From positions 1 to 8,111 of the forward strand of contig DUOU01000005.1 of the NCBI GenBank assembly GCA_012838685.1: a DNA stretch of 8,111 nt, given 5' to 3'. Positions 1 to 6,907 of this stretch are shown here, piece after piece; position 1 is the stretch's first letter; every line of letters begins with the position of its first letter. Under the pieces are notes generated by a model. That model had not been told where the DNA came from. It saw only the letters and a list, made by a program, of their open reading frames with translations, and did not search any database. Both the position numbers and the translations under genes were made by a program. This stretch comes from Bacteroidota bacterium (GTDB taxonomy: Bacteria > Bacteroidota > Bacteroidia > Bacteroidales > VadinHA17).

Positions 1-294
1 CCTGGCTGATGTGCCCCCACTGTTGACAGAAGTTGATCTACTGGCCGACTGGGTCGCGCTTCTGTTTGAAGTCGGAGTTGTAGTTGCCGCGCTTCTTATC
101 GTGAAGGGTTGCGAACTTCTGCTCTCCTGAGTGGATTGGGCCGGGTTGTCCACACTTCTTATTGCTGTAGACTGTCTGCTTCTGCTCACGGCAGTGGATG
201 TTGTCGTACCGCTCGCGCTCCTCGTAACTGTAGATTGTGTGTTCCTGTTTGTAGATGGCGCAGTTGACGCCGCTGTCCTTCCCGCGGCCGATTG
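1..294 (-). repeat. Imperfect ~20-residue protein repeats in the tail of the secreted protein
   Basis: In the minus-strand frame, units begin at residues 223, 242, 263, 284 and 304, with spacings of 19, 21, 21 and 20. Each opens with Q-[SP]-x3-R-[ST]-[AV], seen as [24 protein letters not shown] and QPFTIRSA; the last, QSASRST, is one residue shorter. The units from 223, 242, 263 and 284 close with an [SN]-R-[SN] element (TNRN, VSRSR, ESRSS, SNRS). A weaker partial unit may start at Q209. The DNA has diverged, so this is an old or selected protein repeat rather than a fresh tandem duplication. It may continue past position 1. Confidence 0.6.
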
Positions 295-960
295 AACAGT
301 GGTGGACGTTCTGTTGCCGCTTACAGTCGCCGCCTGCGTATTCCTTGGCACACCGGTCGTTGCCGTTGATGCGGTCCCACTGCTCCTGCCCTGGGATGAT
401 GCGCTGGACAAAACGGATCCTATATGCCTTGTTGACGGCTCGGGAGATTTAGCCACATACCTCACGGAAGGAGCGTTCGTATAATATATTTTGTTGACTA
501 TAACCGGTTGCTCATAATAATGCCTGTTCCATGTGTAGTAGGTCTTTGTCTTAACTTTTACCCTGACGACAACCGGGGAATAAACCCTGAAATAATATGG
601 ATCATAATATGGGTCATAATATGGACTGTAGTATCCGTAATTATATCCGTAACTGTATCCGTAATTACCGCCATAATAACCAACAGCGAATACTGGATAT
701 CCGGTAAGACCTACTCCAACCACATCATTCCCATATATGCTCACTCCCCAGCTATACGGAGAATAGTTATACCAATATGTTTCCGTGTAAATTGGGGAGT
801 AATAGGAAAAAGTAGAATAAGATTTATGAAACCTCATTATTCGGGAAGAGTACTCATAACCGTAAACGTGGTTATGTCTCGTCACCACCACCTGCGCGTT
901 GGCCATTCCTCCCGCAAACATCAGTACAGCTATTATCGATATGTATTTTTTCGCTTTCAT
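1..960 (-). CDS. Secreted tyrosine-rich protein with repetitive Ser/Thr/Arg tail (C-terminus outside window)
   Basis: The frame is open without a stop from the ATG at 960 to position 1, giving 320 residues and no C-terminus. The start is decided by a perfect ribosome-binding site at 965-972. Residues 1-22 form a signal peptide (KAKK n-region, hydrophobic core, ANA before Q23), so the product should leave the cytoplasm. Residues 31-162 are extremely tyrosine-rich, about 35 Tyr in 130 residues, including [11 protein letters not shown] and [12 protein letters not shown] at about 100-124. Residues 128-162 look like a short beta-rich stretch ([10 protein letters not shown]). From about 172 onward the chain is Ser/Thr/Ala/Arg/Gln/Asn-rich, has no Lys after K171, looks disordered, and carries imperfect repeats of about 20 residues. 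I do not recognise the family. Secretion is well supported. A surface, adhesive or envelope-associated role is only a guess from composition. The gene is divergent from proS and does not share an operon with any gene seen here. Confidence 0.85.
   Translation of the reverse strand, partial: MKAKKYISIIAVLMFAGGMANAQVVVTRHNHVYGYEYSSRIMRFHKSYSTFSYYSPIYTETYWYNYSPYSWGVSIYGNDVVGVGLTGYPVFAVGYYGGNYGYSYGYNYGYYSPYYDPYYDPYYFRVYSPVVVRVKVKTKTYYTWNRHYYEQPVIVNKIYYTNAPSVRYVAKSPEPSTRHIGSVLSSASSQGRSSGTASTATTGVPRNTQAATVSGNRTSTTVQSAAGRTAASTAPSTNRNTQSTVTRSASGTTTSTAVSRSRQSTAIRSVDNPAQSTQESRSSQPFTIRSAATTTPTSNRSATQSASRSTSVNSGGTSAR
592..627. repeat. 12-bp tandem repeat, three copies (encodes PYYD units)
   Basis: Three consecutive 12-bp units, 592-603, 604-615 and 616-627, share ATAATATGG followed by a variable triplet. 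On the minus strand they encode the [12 protein letters not shown] part of the tyrosine-rich segment. Because the unit length is a multiple of three, copy-number change would add or remove four residues without a frameshift. Confidence 0.8.
632..667. repeat. 12-bp tandem repeat, three copies (encodes GYxY units)
   Basis: Three consecutive 12-bp units, 632-643, 644-655 and 656-667, share TATCCGTAA followed by TTA, CTG and TTA. On the minus strand they encode the [11 protein letters not shown] part of the same protein. The sequence is unrelated to the neighbouring 592-627 repeat, but the unit length is the same and only four bases separate them. Confidence 0.8.
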
Positions 961-964
961 GGCT

Positions 965-972
965 CACCTCCT
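965..972 (-). promoter_or_regulatory. Perfect Shine-Dalgarno sequence
   Basis: The minus strand reads AGGAGGTG followed by AGCC and then the ATG at 960. This complements eight bases of the usual 16S 3' end (CACCTCCT) at a good spacing. It fixes the start of the secreted-protein gene. None of the other six genes here has a comparable site; the best is AGGA before aroC. Confidence 0.85.
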
Positions 973-986
973 GTTTTTTTTAAGTT

Positions 987-1016
987 TTTGCCTATTTTTG
1001 TGGCCTTATTACTTTG
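987..1016 (+). promoter_or_regulatory. Candidate Bacteroidota-type promoter for proS
   Basis: TTTG at 987-990 is followed after 18 bases by TTACTTTG at 1009-1016, one mismatch from the TAnnTTTG -7 consensus of Bacteroidota. Transcription would start near 1023, leaving a leader of about 40 nt before the proS ATG at 1064. The region is T-rich, so a chance match is possible. Confidence 0.35.
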
Positions 1017-1063
1017 TGATCTTAATGATCCAACAAAGAAGAAACAAATACTGTACCAAAATA

Positions 1064-2539
1064 ATGGCAAAATTTCTTACAAACAGGGAGGAAAACTATT
1101 CTCAGTGGTATAACGATCTGGTTATCAAGGCAGATATGGCAGAATATTCTGCTGTAAGGGGCTGCATGGTTATCAAACCTTACGGATACGCTATATGGGA
1201 AAAAGTACAATCGGAACTCGACAAGATGTTCAAAGCAACGGGCCATGTAAACGCCTATTTCCCTCTTTTTATTCCAAAATCATTTTTTAGCAGGGAGGCG
1301 GACCATGTGAAAGGTTTCGCCAAAGAGTGCGCTGTTGTCACGCACTACAGGCTAAAAAACGACGAAACCGGGAAAGGAATAGTGGTCGATCCCACCGCTA
1401 AACTTGAAGAGGAACTGGTAGTGAGGCCGACATCGGAAACCATTATATGGAATTCATACAAAAATTGGATCCAATCTTATCGCGACCTGCCCATATTGAT
1501 CAACCAATGGGCGAATGTTGTTCGCTGGGAGATGAGAACCAGGCTATTTCTGCGTACTTCCGAGTTTCTCTGGCAGGAGGGACACACCGCCCATGCCACC
1601 AGTGAGGAGGCCATTGAAGAGACAGAAAAAATGATCGGTGTTTACGCCGATTTCGCTGAAAACTTTATGGCAATACCTGTTGTCAAGGGGGTAAAAACAG
1701 TTAATGAACGGTTCGCCGGAGCATTGGATACCTACACTATAGAGGCTCTAATGCAGGATGGCAAGGCACTCCAGGCGGGAACCAGCCATTTTCTGGGCCA
1801 GAATTTTGCCAAAGCTTTTGATGTCCAGTTCACCGACAAGTCGGGGAAACTGGATTACGTTTGGGCAACATCATGGGGCGTGTCAACACGACTGATAGGA
1901 GCTCTGATAATGGCGCACTCCGACAATAACGGATTGGTTCTTCCCCCAAAACTCGCCCCAACACAGGTTGTAATTATTCCAATTTTCAAAACTGAAGAAC
2001 AACTCGATTCCATCTCCAAAGAGGCCAACAGAATAAAAGCCGATCTTGAGGCAATGGGCATTTCCGTTAAGTATGACGACAGGGACAACAACACACCAGG
2101 GTTCAAGTTCGCCGACTATGAATTGAAAGGTGTACCGGTAAGGTTGGCGATAGGGCCGAGAGACTTGAAAAACGGAACAATAGAGGTGGCACGAAGGGAC
2201 ACTCTAACCAAAGAGACAATACAAATGTCGGCCATCACGGAACATGTGAAATCGCTTTTGCGGGAAATACAGAAAAATATCTTCAATAAGGCTCTGCGGT
2301 TCAGGGAGGAAAATACCAGATATGTGGACAGGTGGGATCAATTTGTTGATACGCTGGACAATGAAGGAGGCTTCATATATGCCCACTGGGACGGAACTAC
2401 GGAAACAGAGGAAAAAATCAAGGAACTGACCAAATCTACAATTAGGTGCATTCCTCTCAACTCAAAAGATGAGGAGGGAAAATGTATTCTTACGGGGAAA
2501 CCGTCAGCAAGGAGAGTTCTGTTCGCCCGCGCCTATTGA
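1064..2539 (+). CDS. proS: Prolyl-tRNA synthetase, archaeal/eukaryotic-type (class II)
   Basis: This cytoplasmic enzyme charges tRNA-Pro with proline using ATP. The 491 residues follow the short ProRS type without the editing insertion domain, the form I recall from Bacteroides. The catalytic core carries RPTSE (121-125), the motif 2 arginine and loop (about 161-177, [14 protein letters not shown]), [15 protein letters not shown] (239-253) and motif 3 (about 272-299, with [17 protein letters not shown]). An anticodon-binding domain follows (about 300-400), then the C-terminal domain ending in the typical LFARAY. C462 and C474 are present, but I do not see four clustered cysteines for a complete zinc site. 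The ATG at 1064 was chosen because [16 protein letters not shown] matches the family N-terminus. The frame is open upstream to an ATG at 899, but that stretch overlaps the divergent gene and does not look like ProRS. No Shine-Dalgarno is visible. It appears to be transcribed alone or as the first gene of a unit. Confidence 0.97.
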   Translation: MAKFLTNREENYSQWYNDLVIKADMAEYSAVRGCMVIKPYGYAIWEKVQSELDKMFKATGHVNAYFPLFIPKSFFSREADHVKGFAKECAVVTHYRLKNDETGKGIVVDPTAKLEEELVVRPTSETIIWNSYKNWIQSYRDLPILINQWANVVRWEMRTRLFLRTSEFLWQEGHTAHATSEEAIEETEKMIGVYADFAENFMAIPVVKGVKTVNERFAGALDTYTIEALMQDGKALQAGTSHFLGQNFAKAFDVQFTDKSGKLDYVWATSWGVSTRLIGALIMAHSDNNGLVLPPKLAPTQVVIIPIFKTEEQLDSISKEANRIKADLEAMGISVKYDDRDNNTPGFKFADYELKGVPVRLAIGPRDLKNGTIEVARRDTLTKETIQMSAITEHVKSLLREIQKNIFNKALRFREENTRYVDRWDQFVDTLDNEGGFIYAHWDGTTETEEKIKELTKSTIRCIPLNSKDEEGKCILTGKPSARRVLFARAY

Positions 2540-2567
2540 TACCGTTTTTCGGGATTACTGATAACGC

Positions 2568-2597
2568 TTGTGATCTAAGCAAACTTTTTTAACTTTA
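2568..2597 (+). promoter_or_regulatory. Candidate Bacteroidota-type promoter for the POTRA protein-tilS unit
   Basis: TTG at 2568-2570 and TAACTTTA at 2590-2597 are separated by 19 bases, matching TTG-N19-TAnnTTTG with one mismatch at the last base. Transcription would start near 2604, about 18 nt before the proposed GTG start. The 82-bp gap after proS holds no convincing terminator: only a 3-bp CCG/CGG stem at 2542-2552. Confidence 0.4.
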
Positions 2598-2621
2598 GCC
2601 GTTAATTTTCAGTGATCCAGA

Positions 2622-4628
2622 GTGGTATTTTGTCAACGGTTACTATTGGCTTGTCGTTTATCCATATCGTTCAGACGGATTGTCCCGCTTTTGTTTCTGT
2701 TCTCCACGGTTCCGTCACTGTTCACACTATCCGCCCAAAGTGACCGGGAAAGTGAAGGTACGATCGCATTGGATAATCCGGTAAACACCGGCGAACCCGA
2801 AAGTGACTTCAAAATCAGCAACATCAAAATACCATATCTTTTTGAAAAAGTAAAAGCGGAACCAAGACCTGTCGCCAACTACTCTTCATACAAAATATCA
2901 CAGCAGTTCGATTCCCTTAAAATCGGCGCATCCAGCAACAACGTGACCAGAACATTGTACAATCTGCTTGTTGTTTCGGAACAGCCGGGATTATATAAAT
3001 CGGTGAACAGTGCCGGCAAAGAGGAATATACGGAGCATAAAGGAAAGATTATCAGGAGTATCGGAATACAGACTCTTGCTCCCTATGGGCCGAATTTGTC
3101 GGATATAGATGTAACCGACATATATCGAAGCAACAATCTTTTCAACAAAACCCATATAAACACCAAAGAGAGAAAAATCAGGAACCAACTTTTTTTCTCT
3201 CCGGGAGATCCGGTCGATCCCAACCAAATAAGCGATAACGAACGTACAATAAGGGAACTTCCGTACATATACGATTGCAGGATAGTGCTTGTTCCGGGGT
3301 CAGACGGCATGGTTGATATCATTGTACTGACAAAAGATGTCTATTCCCTGGGACTGACAGTGAAAAATCATGGAACCTACTCACAGGGAACAGTATCAAT
3401 ATTCGAAAAAAACCTGCTGGGGCTGGGTCACGAGCTAACTCTGAAAGTTCCGTACGATGCGATGGATATTGACAACATTAAATTGGGCAAGGGTCTTGGA
3501 TATAACATCGACAACCTGTTCAAATCGTTCGCGAACCTTAGGATGTCTTATATTGACAGCATGAATTTCGAAAATTATGGGATATCGCTTACCAGGGGGT
3601 TCTACAATTATACCGCGAAATATGCGGGAGGCATTACATCAACCCGACATCAAATCAGGGAAAAGAGGCTATCACCGTCAAGCTCTGTTACAGAATATGG
3701 TAAATATGATACCAGGGACATATGGCTGGCAAGATCGTTTCTGATAAAAGAGGAACCGGCCACAAGAATAGTTTTAGGTACCCGTTATACCTATAACGGC
3801 GCTATTAAACGACCCGAAATTGAGCCCCATTCCCATCAATATTACCAAAACTACCAATCAATCCTGGGCTCCATCACATTTTCTTCCCAGCGTCACTACA
3901 AGAGCAACCTTATATATGCGTACGGGAGAACCGAGGATATCCCATATGGAGGCATATTTACCCTCACGGCGGGCAAAGAGTTCGGGGAATTCAAGGACCG
4001 TTATTATGCCGGAGCTGTCCTGTCGCTGGGACAACCACTAGGTTCCCTGGGATATTTTCATTCAACAATAGGACTATCATCCTACAGTTACCAGGGCGAC
4101 CGGGAACAGGGGGTATTCCTTACCGACATTGATTACATTTCCAACCTACACTATTTAGGCGCTTTCAGGATGAGAAACTTCCTCAGGTTCGAAATTGTCA
4201 AAGGGATAAACAGATATAGTGATGAATATCTTGAATTTGTCAGCGAAAACGGGTTTACCGGATTCCGGAATGATTCCATTACCGGAACAAACCGGTTAAA
4301 ACTTGGTTTTGAATCGGTAGTGTTCAGCCCAAGATCATGGATGGGATTCAGATCCGCCTATTTTGCCTTTGGCGATGTTGGTTACCTTTTTGAGCCGGGA
4401 GAGGAGTTGTACAACGGAAAAATTTTATCGAGTATCGGATTGGGGATAAGAGTGAGAAACGATAATCTTGTTTTGAACACCATTTCGATCAGATTCTCCT
4501 ATTACCCCACAATCCCGAAAAATTCAAACTATAAAAATATAATACTTTCAGGGGAACATTTATTGAGGCCCGCCAATTTTGACCCCACTCCTCCAACTGT
4601 AATCCCATATTACTCGAGACAGCGATGA
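2622..4628 (+). CDS. Outer-membrane beta-barrel protein with POTRA domain (BamA/TamA/D15-like)
   Basis: The 668-residue product has a signal peptide (FRRIVPLLFLFSTVPSLFTLSAQ, cleavage near A38/Q39), a charged linker, then a POTRA-like domain at about 141-238. The clearest part of that domain is GDPVDPNQISDNERTIRELP (196-214), followed by YIYDCRIVLVP and VDIIVLTKDVYSLG. This matches the POTRA pattern of Omp85-type proteins. Residues from about 245 to 629 alternate in the manner of beta-strands rich in Tyr, Phe and Gly, consistent with a barrel. The last strand (NTISIRFSYYP) is followed by about 39 extra residues instead of ending on an aromatic. The role is inferred as outer-membrane protein or lipid handling; it is unlikely to be BamA itself, because only one POTRA-like domain is evident. 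No ATG exists upstream, and the first in-frame Met is residue 230. GTG at 2622 is the first possible start, and TTG at 2646 would also keep the signal peptide. The gene overlaps tilS by ATGA. Confidence 0.8.
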   Translation: MVFCQRLLLACRLSISFRRIVPLLFLFSTVPSLFTLSAQSDRESEGTIALDNPVNTGEPESDFKISNIKIPYLFEKVKAEPRPVANYSSYKISQQFDSLKIGASSNNVTRTLYNLLVVSEQPGLYKSVNSAGKEEYTEHKGKIIRSIGIQTLAPYGPNLSDIDVTDIYRSNNLFNKTHINTKERKIRNQLFFSPGDPVDPNQISDNERTIRELPYIYDCRIVLVPGSDGMVDIIVLTKDVYSLGLTVKNHGTYSQGTVSIFEKNLLGLGHELTLKVPYDAMDIDNIKLGKGLGYNIDNLFKSFANLRMSYIDSMNFENYGISLTRGFYNYTAKYAGGITSTRHQIREKRLSPSSSVTEYGKYDTRDIWLARSFLIKEEPATRIVLGTRYTYNGAIKRPEIEPHSHQYYQNYQSILGSITFSSQRHYKSNLIYAYGRTEDIPYGGIFTLTAGKEFGEFKDRYYAGAVLSLGQPLGSLGYFHSTIGLSSYSYQGDREQGVFLTDIDYISNLHYLGAFRMRNFLRFEIVKGINRYSDEYLEFVSENGFTGFRNDSITGTNRLKLGFESVVFSPRSWMGFRSAYFAFGDVGYLFEPGEELYNGKILSSIGLGIRVRNDNLVLNTISIRFSYYPTIPKNSNYKNIILSGEHLLRPANFDPTPPTVIPYYSRQR

Positions 4629-5959
4629 TAAAAGAGTTCACAGAATATATTGACAAAAACAATTTGATCGACAAGAATTCCAGGGTTCTGTTGGCTGTCA
4701 GCGGAGGCATAGACTCCGTGGTTATGGCCACCTTGACGGTAAAAAGCGGTTTTTATTCCGCTATCGCGCACTGCAACTTTGGTCTCCGGGGAGAGGAGTC
4801 GGATCAGGACGAGCTTTTCGTAAAGTCGCTCGCATCGGAACTTTCGGTTGATTTTTATAGTATCAGATTTGATACCGCCAGTTTTGCTGAAGAGAACAAA
4901 GTGTCCATCCAAGTCGCGGCGAGGGAATTGAGATACAACTGGTTTGAGAAGTTGAGAGCGGAGATTGGATATGATTACATTGCCGTCGCGCATAATCTGA
5001 ACGATAATATCGAGACCATCTTGTTCAACCTCGCCAGAGGAACTGGAATCAATGGTCTCTCCGGAATAAAGGCCAAAAACGGGAAGATTGTCCGTCCCCT
5101 GCTTTTCGCGACAAGGGAACAGATAAAGGAGTATGCCGACAGTGAGAATATTTCGTTCAGAGAGGACCGCACAAACAGTGAGACCAAATATAGCAGGAAC
5201 AAGATAAGGCACCTTGTGGTTCCCGTATTGAAAGAGATCAACCCCTCCCTGGAAGCAACCATATCAGAGACCGGAAACAGATTGCTGGAGATCCAAAAAT
5301 ATTTTGAAGAAAAAGTTGAAGAGGAGAAAAAGAGGCTTCTCCAAAGTGAAGGAAAAACCAGAAAAATAAAGGTTAAAGATACTATCAGGATATTATCAAA
5401 CCTATCGGTCGCATATGAGTTCTTCAAGGAATTTGGAATAACCCCGCACCTGCTGAACGATTTGTCGATGATAACAGGTTCATCGAGCGGAAAACAGCTT
5501 TACACATCATCCCATCGTTTCGTTAAAGACAGGGATTCAATTATTATAATTCCATACCGTAACGAACCTCCCAAACCAATAACAATAAGAGAGGTAAGCG
5601 ACCTGAATAAACTTGGTTTTTTTGAAGCGAAGAGAGTTTTGGTCGATAAGAACTTCAAAATCAAGAGAGAGAAGGATTATGCGACTATTGACCTCCATCT
5701 GTTGAAGTTTCCCCTTACCCTGAGAGCCTGGAAAAGCGGCGACTATTTCTATCCTTTTGGCATGGAAGGGAGCAAAAAGATAAGTGATTATCTGACCGAT
5801 AGGAAATATTCAATTGTCGACAAAGAAAAGGCCTTGGTGCTTGAAAGCGATGGCGATATAGTGTGGCTTGTAGGTGAAAGGATAGACAACCGTTTTCGCC
5901 TTACAAAAAAGAGCGGAGAGGCTCTTCTGCTACGAGTCAAGCAACATCAGGTCAGCTAA
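4625..5959 (+). CDS. tilS: tRNA(Ile)-lysidine synthase
   Basis: TilS uses ATP and lysine to convert C34 of the CAU-anticodon tRNA-Ile to lysidine, so that it reads AUA and is charged with isoleucine. It acts in the cytoplasm and is usually essential. The 444 residues show the PP-loop SGGIDS (26-31), HCNFGLRGEESDQDE (49-63), AHNLNDNIET (122-131) in place of the commoner HHxDDxxET, RGTGINGL (138-145), and EDRTN with KYSRNKIRH (180-196). The C-terminal substrate-binding domain (about 365-440) includes LRAWKSGDYFYPFGM, KKISDYL and IVWLVGERIDNRF. Length and domain order fit the long TilS form. The ATG overlaps the stop of the upstream outer-membrane gene (ATGA, 4625-4628), so co-transcription and translational coupling are likely. 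Its 3' end overlaps the convergent aroC by 30 bp. Confidence 0.96.
   Translation: MIKEFTEYIDKNNLIDKNSRVLLAVSGGIDSVVMATLTVKSGFYSAIAHCNFGLRGEESDQDELFVKSLASELSVDFYSIRFDTASFAEENKVSIQVAARELRYNWFEKLRAEIGYDYIAVAHNLNDNIETILFNLARGTGINGLSGIKAKNGKIVRPLLFATREQIKEYADSENISFREDRTNSETKYSRNKIRHLVVPVLKEINPSLEATISETGNRLLEIQKYFEEKVEEEKKRLLQSEGKTRKIKVKDTIRILSNLSVAYEFFKEFGITPHLLNDLSMITGSSSGKQLYTSSHRFVKDRDSIIIIPYRNEPPKPITIREVSDLNKLGFFEAKRVLVDKNFKIKREKDYATIDLHLLKFPLTLRAWKSGDYFYPFGMEGSKKISDYLTDRKYSIVDKEKALVLESDGDIVWLVGERIDNRFRLTKKSGEALLLRVKQHQVS
5905..5926 (-). terminator. Candidate intrinsic terminator of aroBC, inside tilS coding sequence
   Basis: On the minus strand, three bases after the aroC stop (5932-5930), AAGAGC (5926-5921), a CTCTCC loop and GCTCTT (5914-5909) form a perfect 6-bp stem with a 6-base loop. 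The last two stem bases and the next four make a run of six T (5910-5905). The order hairpin then T-run fits Rho-independent termination of aroBC. On the plus strand these bases are tilS codons 427-434. The stem is short, with three G-C pairs. Confidence 0.5.
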
Positions 5960-6907
5960 CGCGATATAGGTGGCCGACTCCAAAACCACCGGGATTCTCA
6001 AAGCGATACAGGCGTCATGGCGTCCTTCTACCTTGAATGATTCCACCTTTTGGGTGGCCATATTGAAGCTCTTTTGTGCCATACTTATCGAAGAGGCGGG
6101 TTTTATGGCCACCCTGAATATTATCTCGTTGCCATTGGTTATGCCACCGTTTATTCCGCCCGCATTATTGGTAAGGGTTGTTCCGCTCCCGTCAACAATA
6201 GGGTCGTTGTGCCCGGAACCGCGCATTCCCGCGGCCGCGAAACCAGATCCAAATTCAATCCCTTTTGTCGCCGGAACCGAAAAAACTATTTGTGATATGG
6301 CAGATTCAACTGAATAGAAAAATGGTTCGCCAAGCCCTACAGGAACACCCGTAACCCTGCATTCGACCAAACCTCCCAGGGAGTCGCCCGCCTCAACAGC
6401 CTCTTCCACGGCTTTTTCAATGTCGGCCCGACCTCCAACGGAAAGGATATCAGTGCTCACCTTTATCCCCTCCCCAACAATTTTTTTCGCCACTACACCG
6501 GCCACCACCAGCCCGTACGTGACTCTTCCCGAAAAATGTCCGCCCCCCCTCATATCGGCATAACCCGAAAATTTCTTCAATGCGACAAAATCGGCGTGAC
6601 CTGGCCGGGGTATATCCTTAAAAGTCTCGTAATCAGACGAAACTGTATTACAGTTTCTTGTCATAATAGTTATAGGAAAACCGGTGGCAACACCATTGCA
6701 TATACCGCTCAATATCTCCGGCATATCGGCCTCAACCCTTGGCGTGGTCCCTTTTTTAGTTCCTCCCCTCCTACGGGATATGGCTTCGATAAAATCCTCC
6801 TGACTTATGTGGATGCCGGCGGGACAACCGTCAATTACGACGCCAACGGACGGTCCATGCGACTCTCCAAATATTGAAACCCTGAATTTTATTCCGAAAC
6901 TATTCAT
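5930..6907 (-). CDS. aroC: Chorismate synthase (short form)
   Basis: AroC is the last shikimate-pathway enzyme; it converts EPSP to chorismate with reduced FMN as cofactor. All three family signatures are visible: GESHGPSVGVVIDGCPAG (14-31), GGGHFSGRVTYGLVVAG (121-137) and GRHDACIALRIPVVLES (295-311). RRRGG (45-49), RPGHAD (101-106) and NNAGGINGGITNG (247-259) are also kept. H17, H104, R296 and D298 correspond to conserved active-site positions. At 325 residues it is shorter than the usual 350-365: the segment between about 150 and 178 is compressed and lacks the conserved stretch with Pro-x-Cys-Pro, and the chain ends just after ALADLMLLD. The reading frame and signatures are intact, so I infer a functional compact variant. 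Its ATG overlaps the aroB stop (ATGA at 6907-6904), with AGGA just upstream. Confidence 0.95.
   Translation of the reverse strand: MNSFGIKFRVSIFGESHGPSVGVVIDGCPAGIHISQEDFIEAISRRRGGTKKGTTPRVEADMPEILSGICNGVATGFPITIMTRNCNTVSSDYETFKDIPRPGHADFVALKKFSGYADMRGGGHFSGRVTYGLVVAGVVAKKIVGEGIKVSTDILSVGGRADIEKAVEEAVEAGDSLGGLVECRVTGVPVGLGEPFFYSVESAISQIVFSVPATKGIEFGSGFAAAGMRGSGHNDPIVDGSGTTLTNNAGGINGGITNGNEIIFRVAIKPASSISMAQKSFNMATQKVESFKVEGRHDACIALRIPVVLESATYIALADLMLLDS

Noticed and set aside
255..484. Two short plus-strand open frames (65 and 61 codons)
   Set aside because: They lie antisense to the repetitive tail of the secreted protein and show no ribosome-binding site or recognisable domain.
1..960. Glycosylation of the Ser/Thr-rich tail by the Bacteroidota O-glycosylation system
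   Set aside because: That system needs D-[ST]-x sites, and the visible tail has almost no Asp and no such motif.
899..1063. N-terminal extension of ProRS with a hydrophobic, membrane-like stretch
   Set aside because: The extension overlaps the divergent gene and its ribosome-binding site. The hydrophobic residues come from T-runs, and ProRS family proteins begin at the sequence encoded from 1064.
508..1113. A 201-codon plus-strand open frame
   Set aside because: It is antisense to the secreted-protein gene. Its Ile/Trp/Val repeats are the complement of Tyr/Pro codons in the 12-bp repeats, and it runs into the proS start.
2542..2552. CCG-TTTTT-CGG after proS as a terminator
   Set aside because: A 3-bp stem is too weak, and no T-run follows it.
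4985..5020. TilS motif HNLNDNIET instead of HHxDDxxET as a sign of an inactive enzyme
   Set aside because: I recall HNLND-type variants in functional TilS proteins such as that of Aquifex, and all other catalytic motifs are intact.
4610..5212. A 200-codon minus-strand open frame
   Set aside because: It is antisense to tilS, whose PP-loop and other motifs are clear. It shows no family features of its own.
5969..5990. GGTGG/CCACC inverted repeat after tilS as a terminator
   Set aside because: It has a 5-bp stem with a 12-base loop and no T-run, and it lies inside aroC coding sequence.
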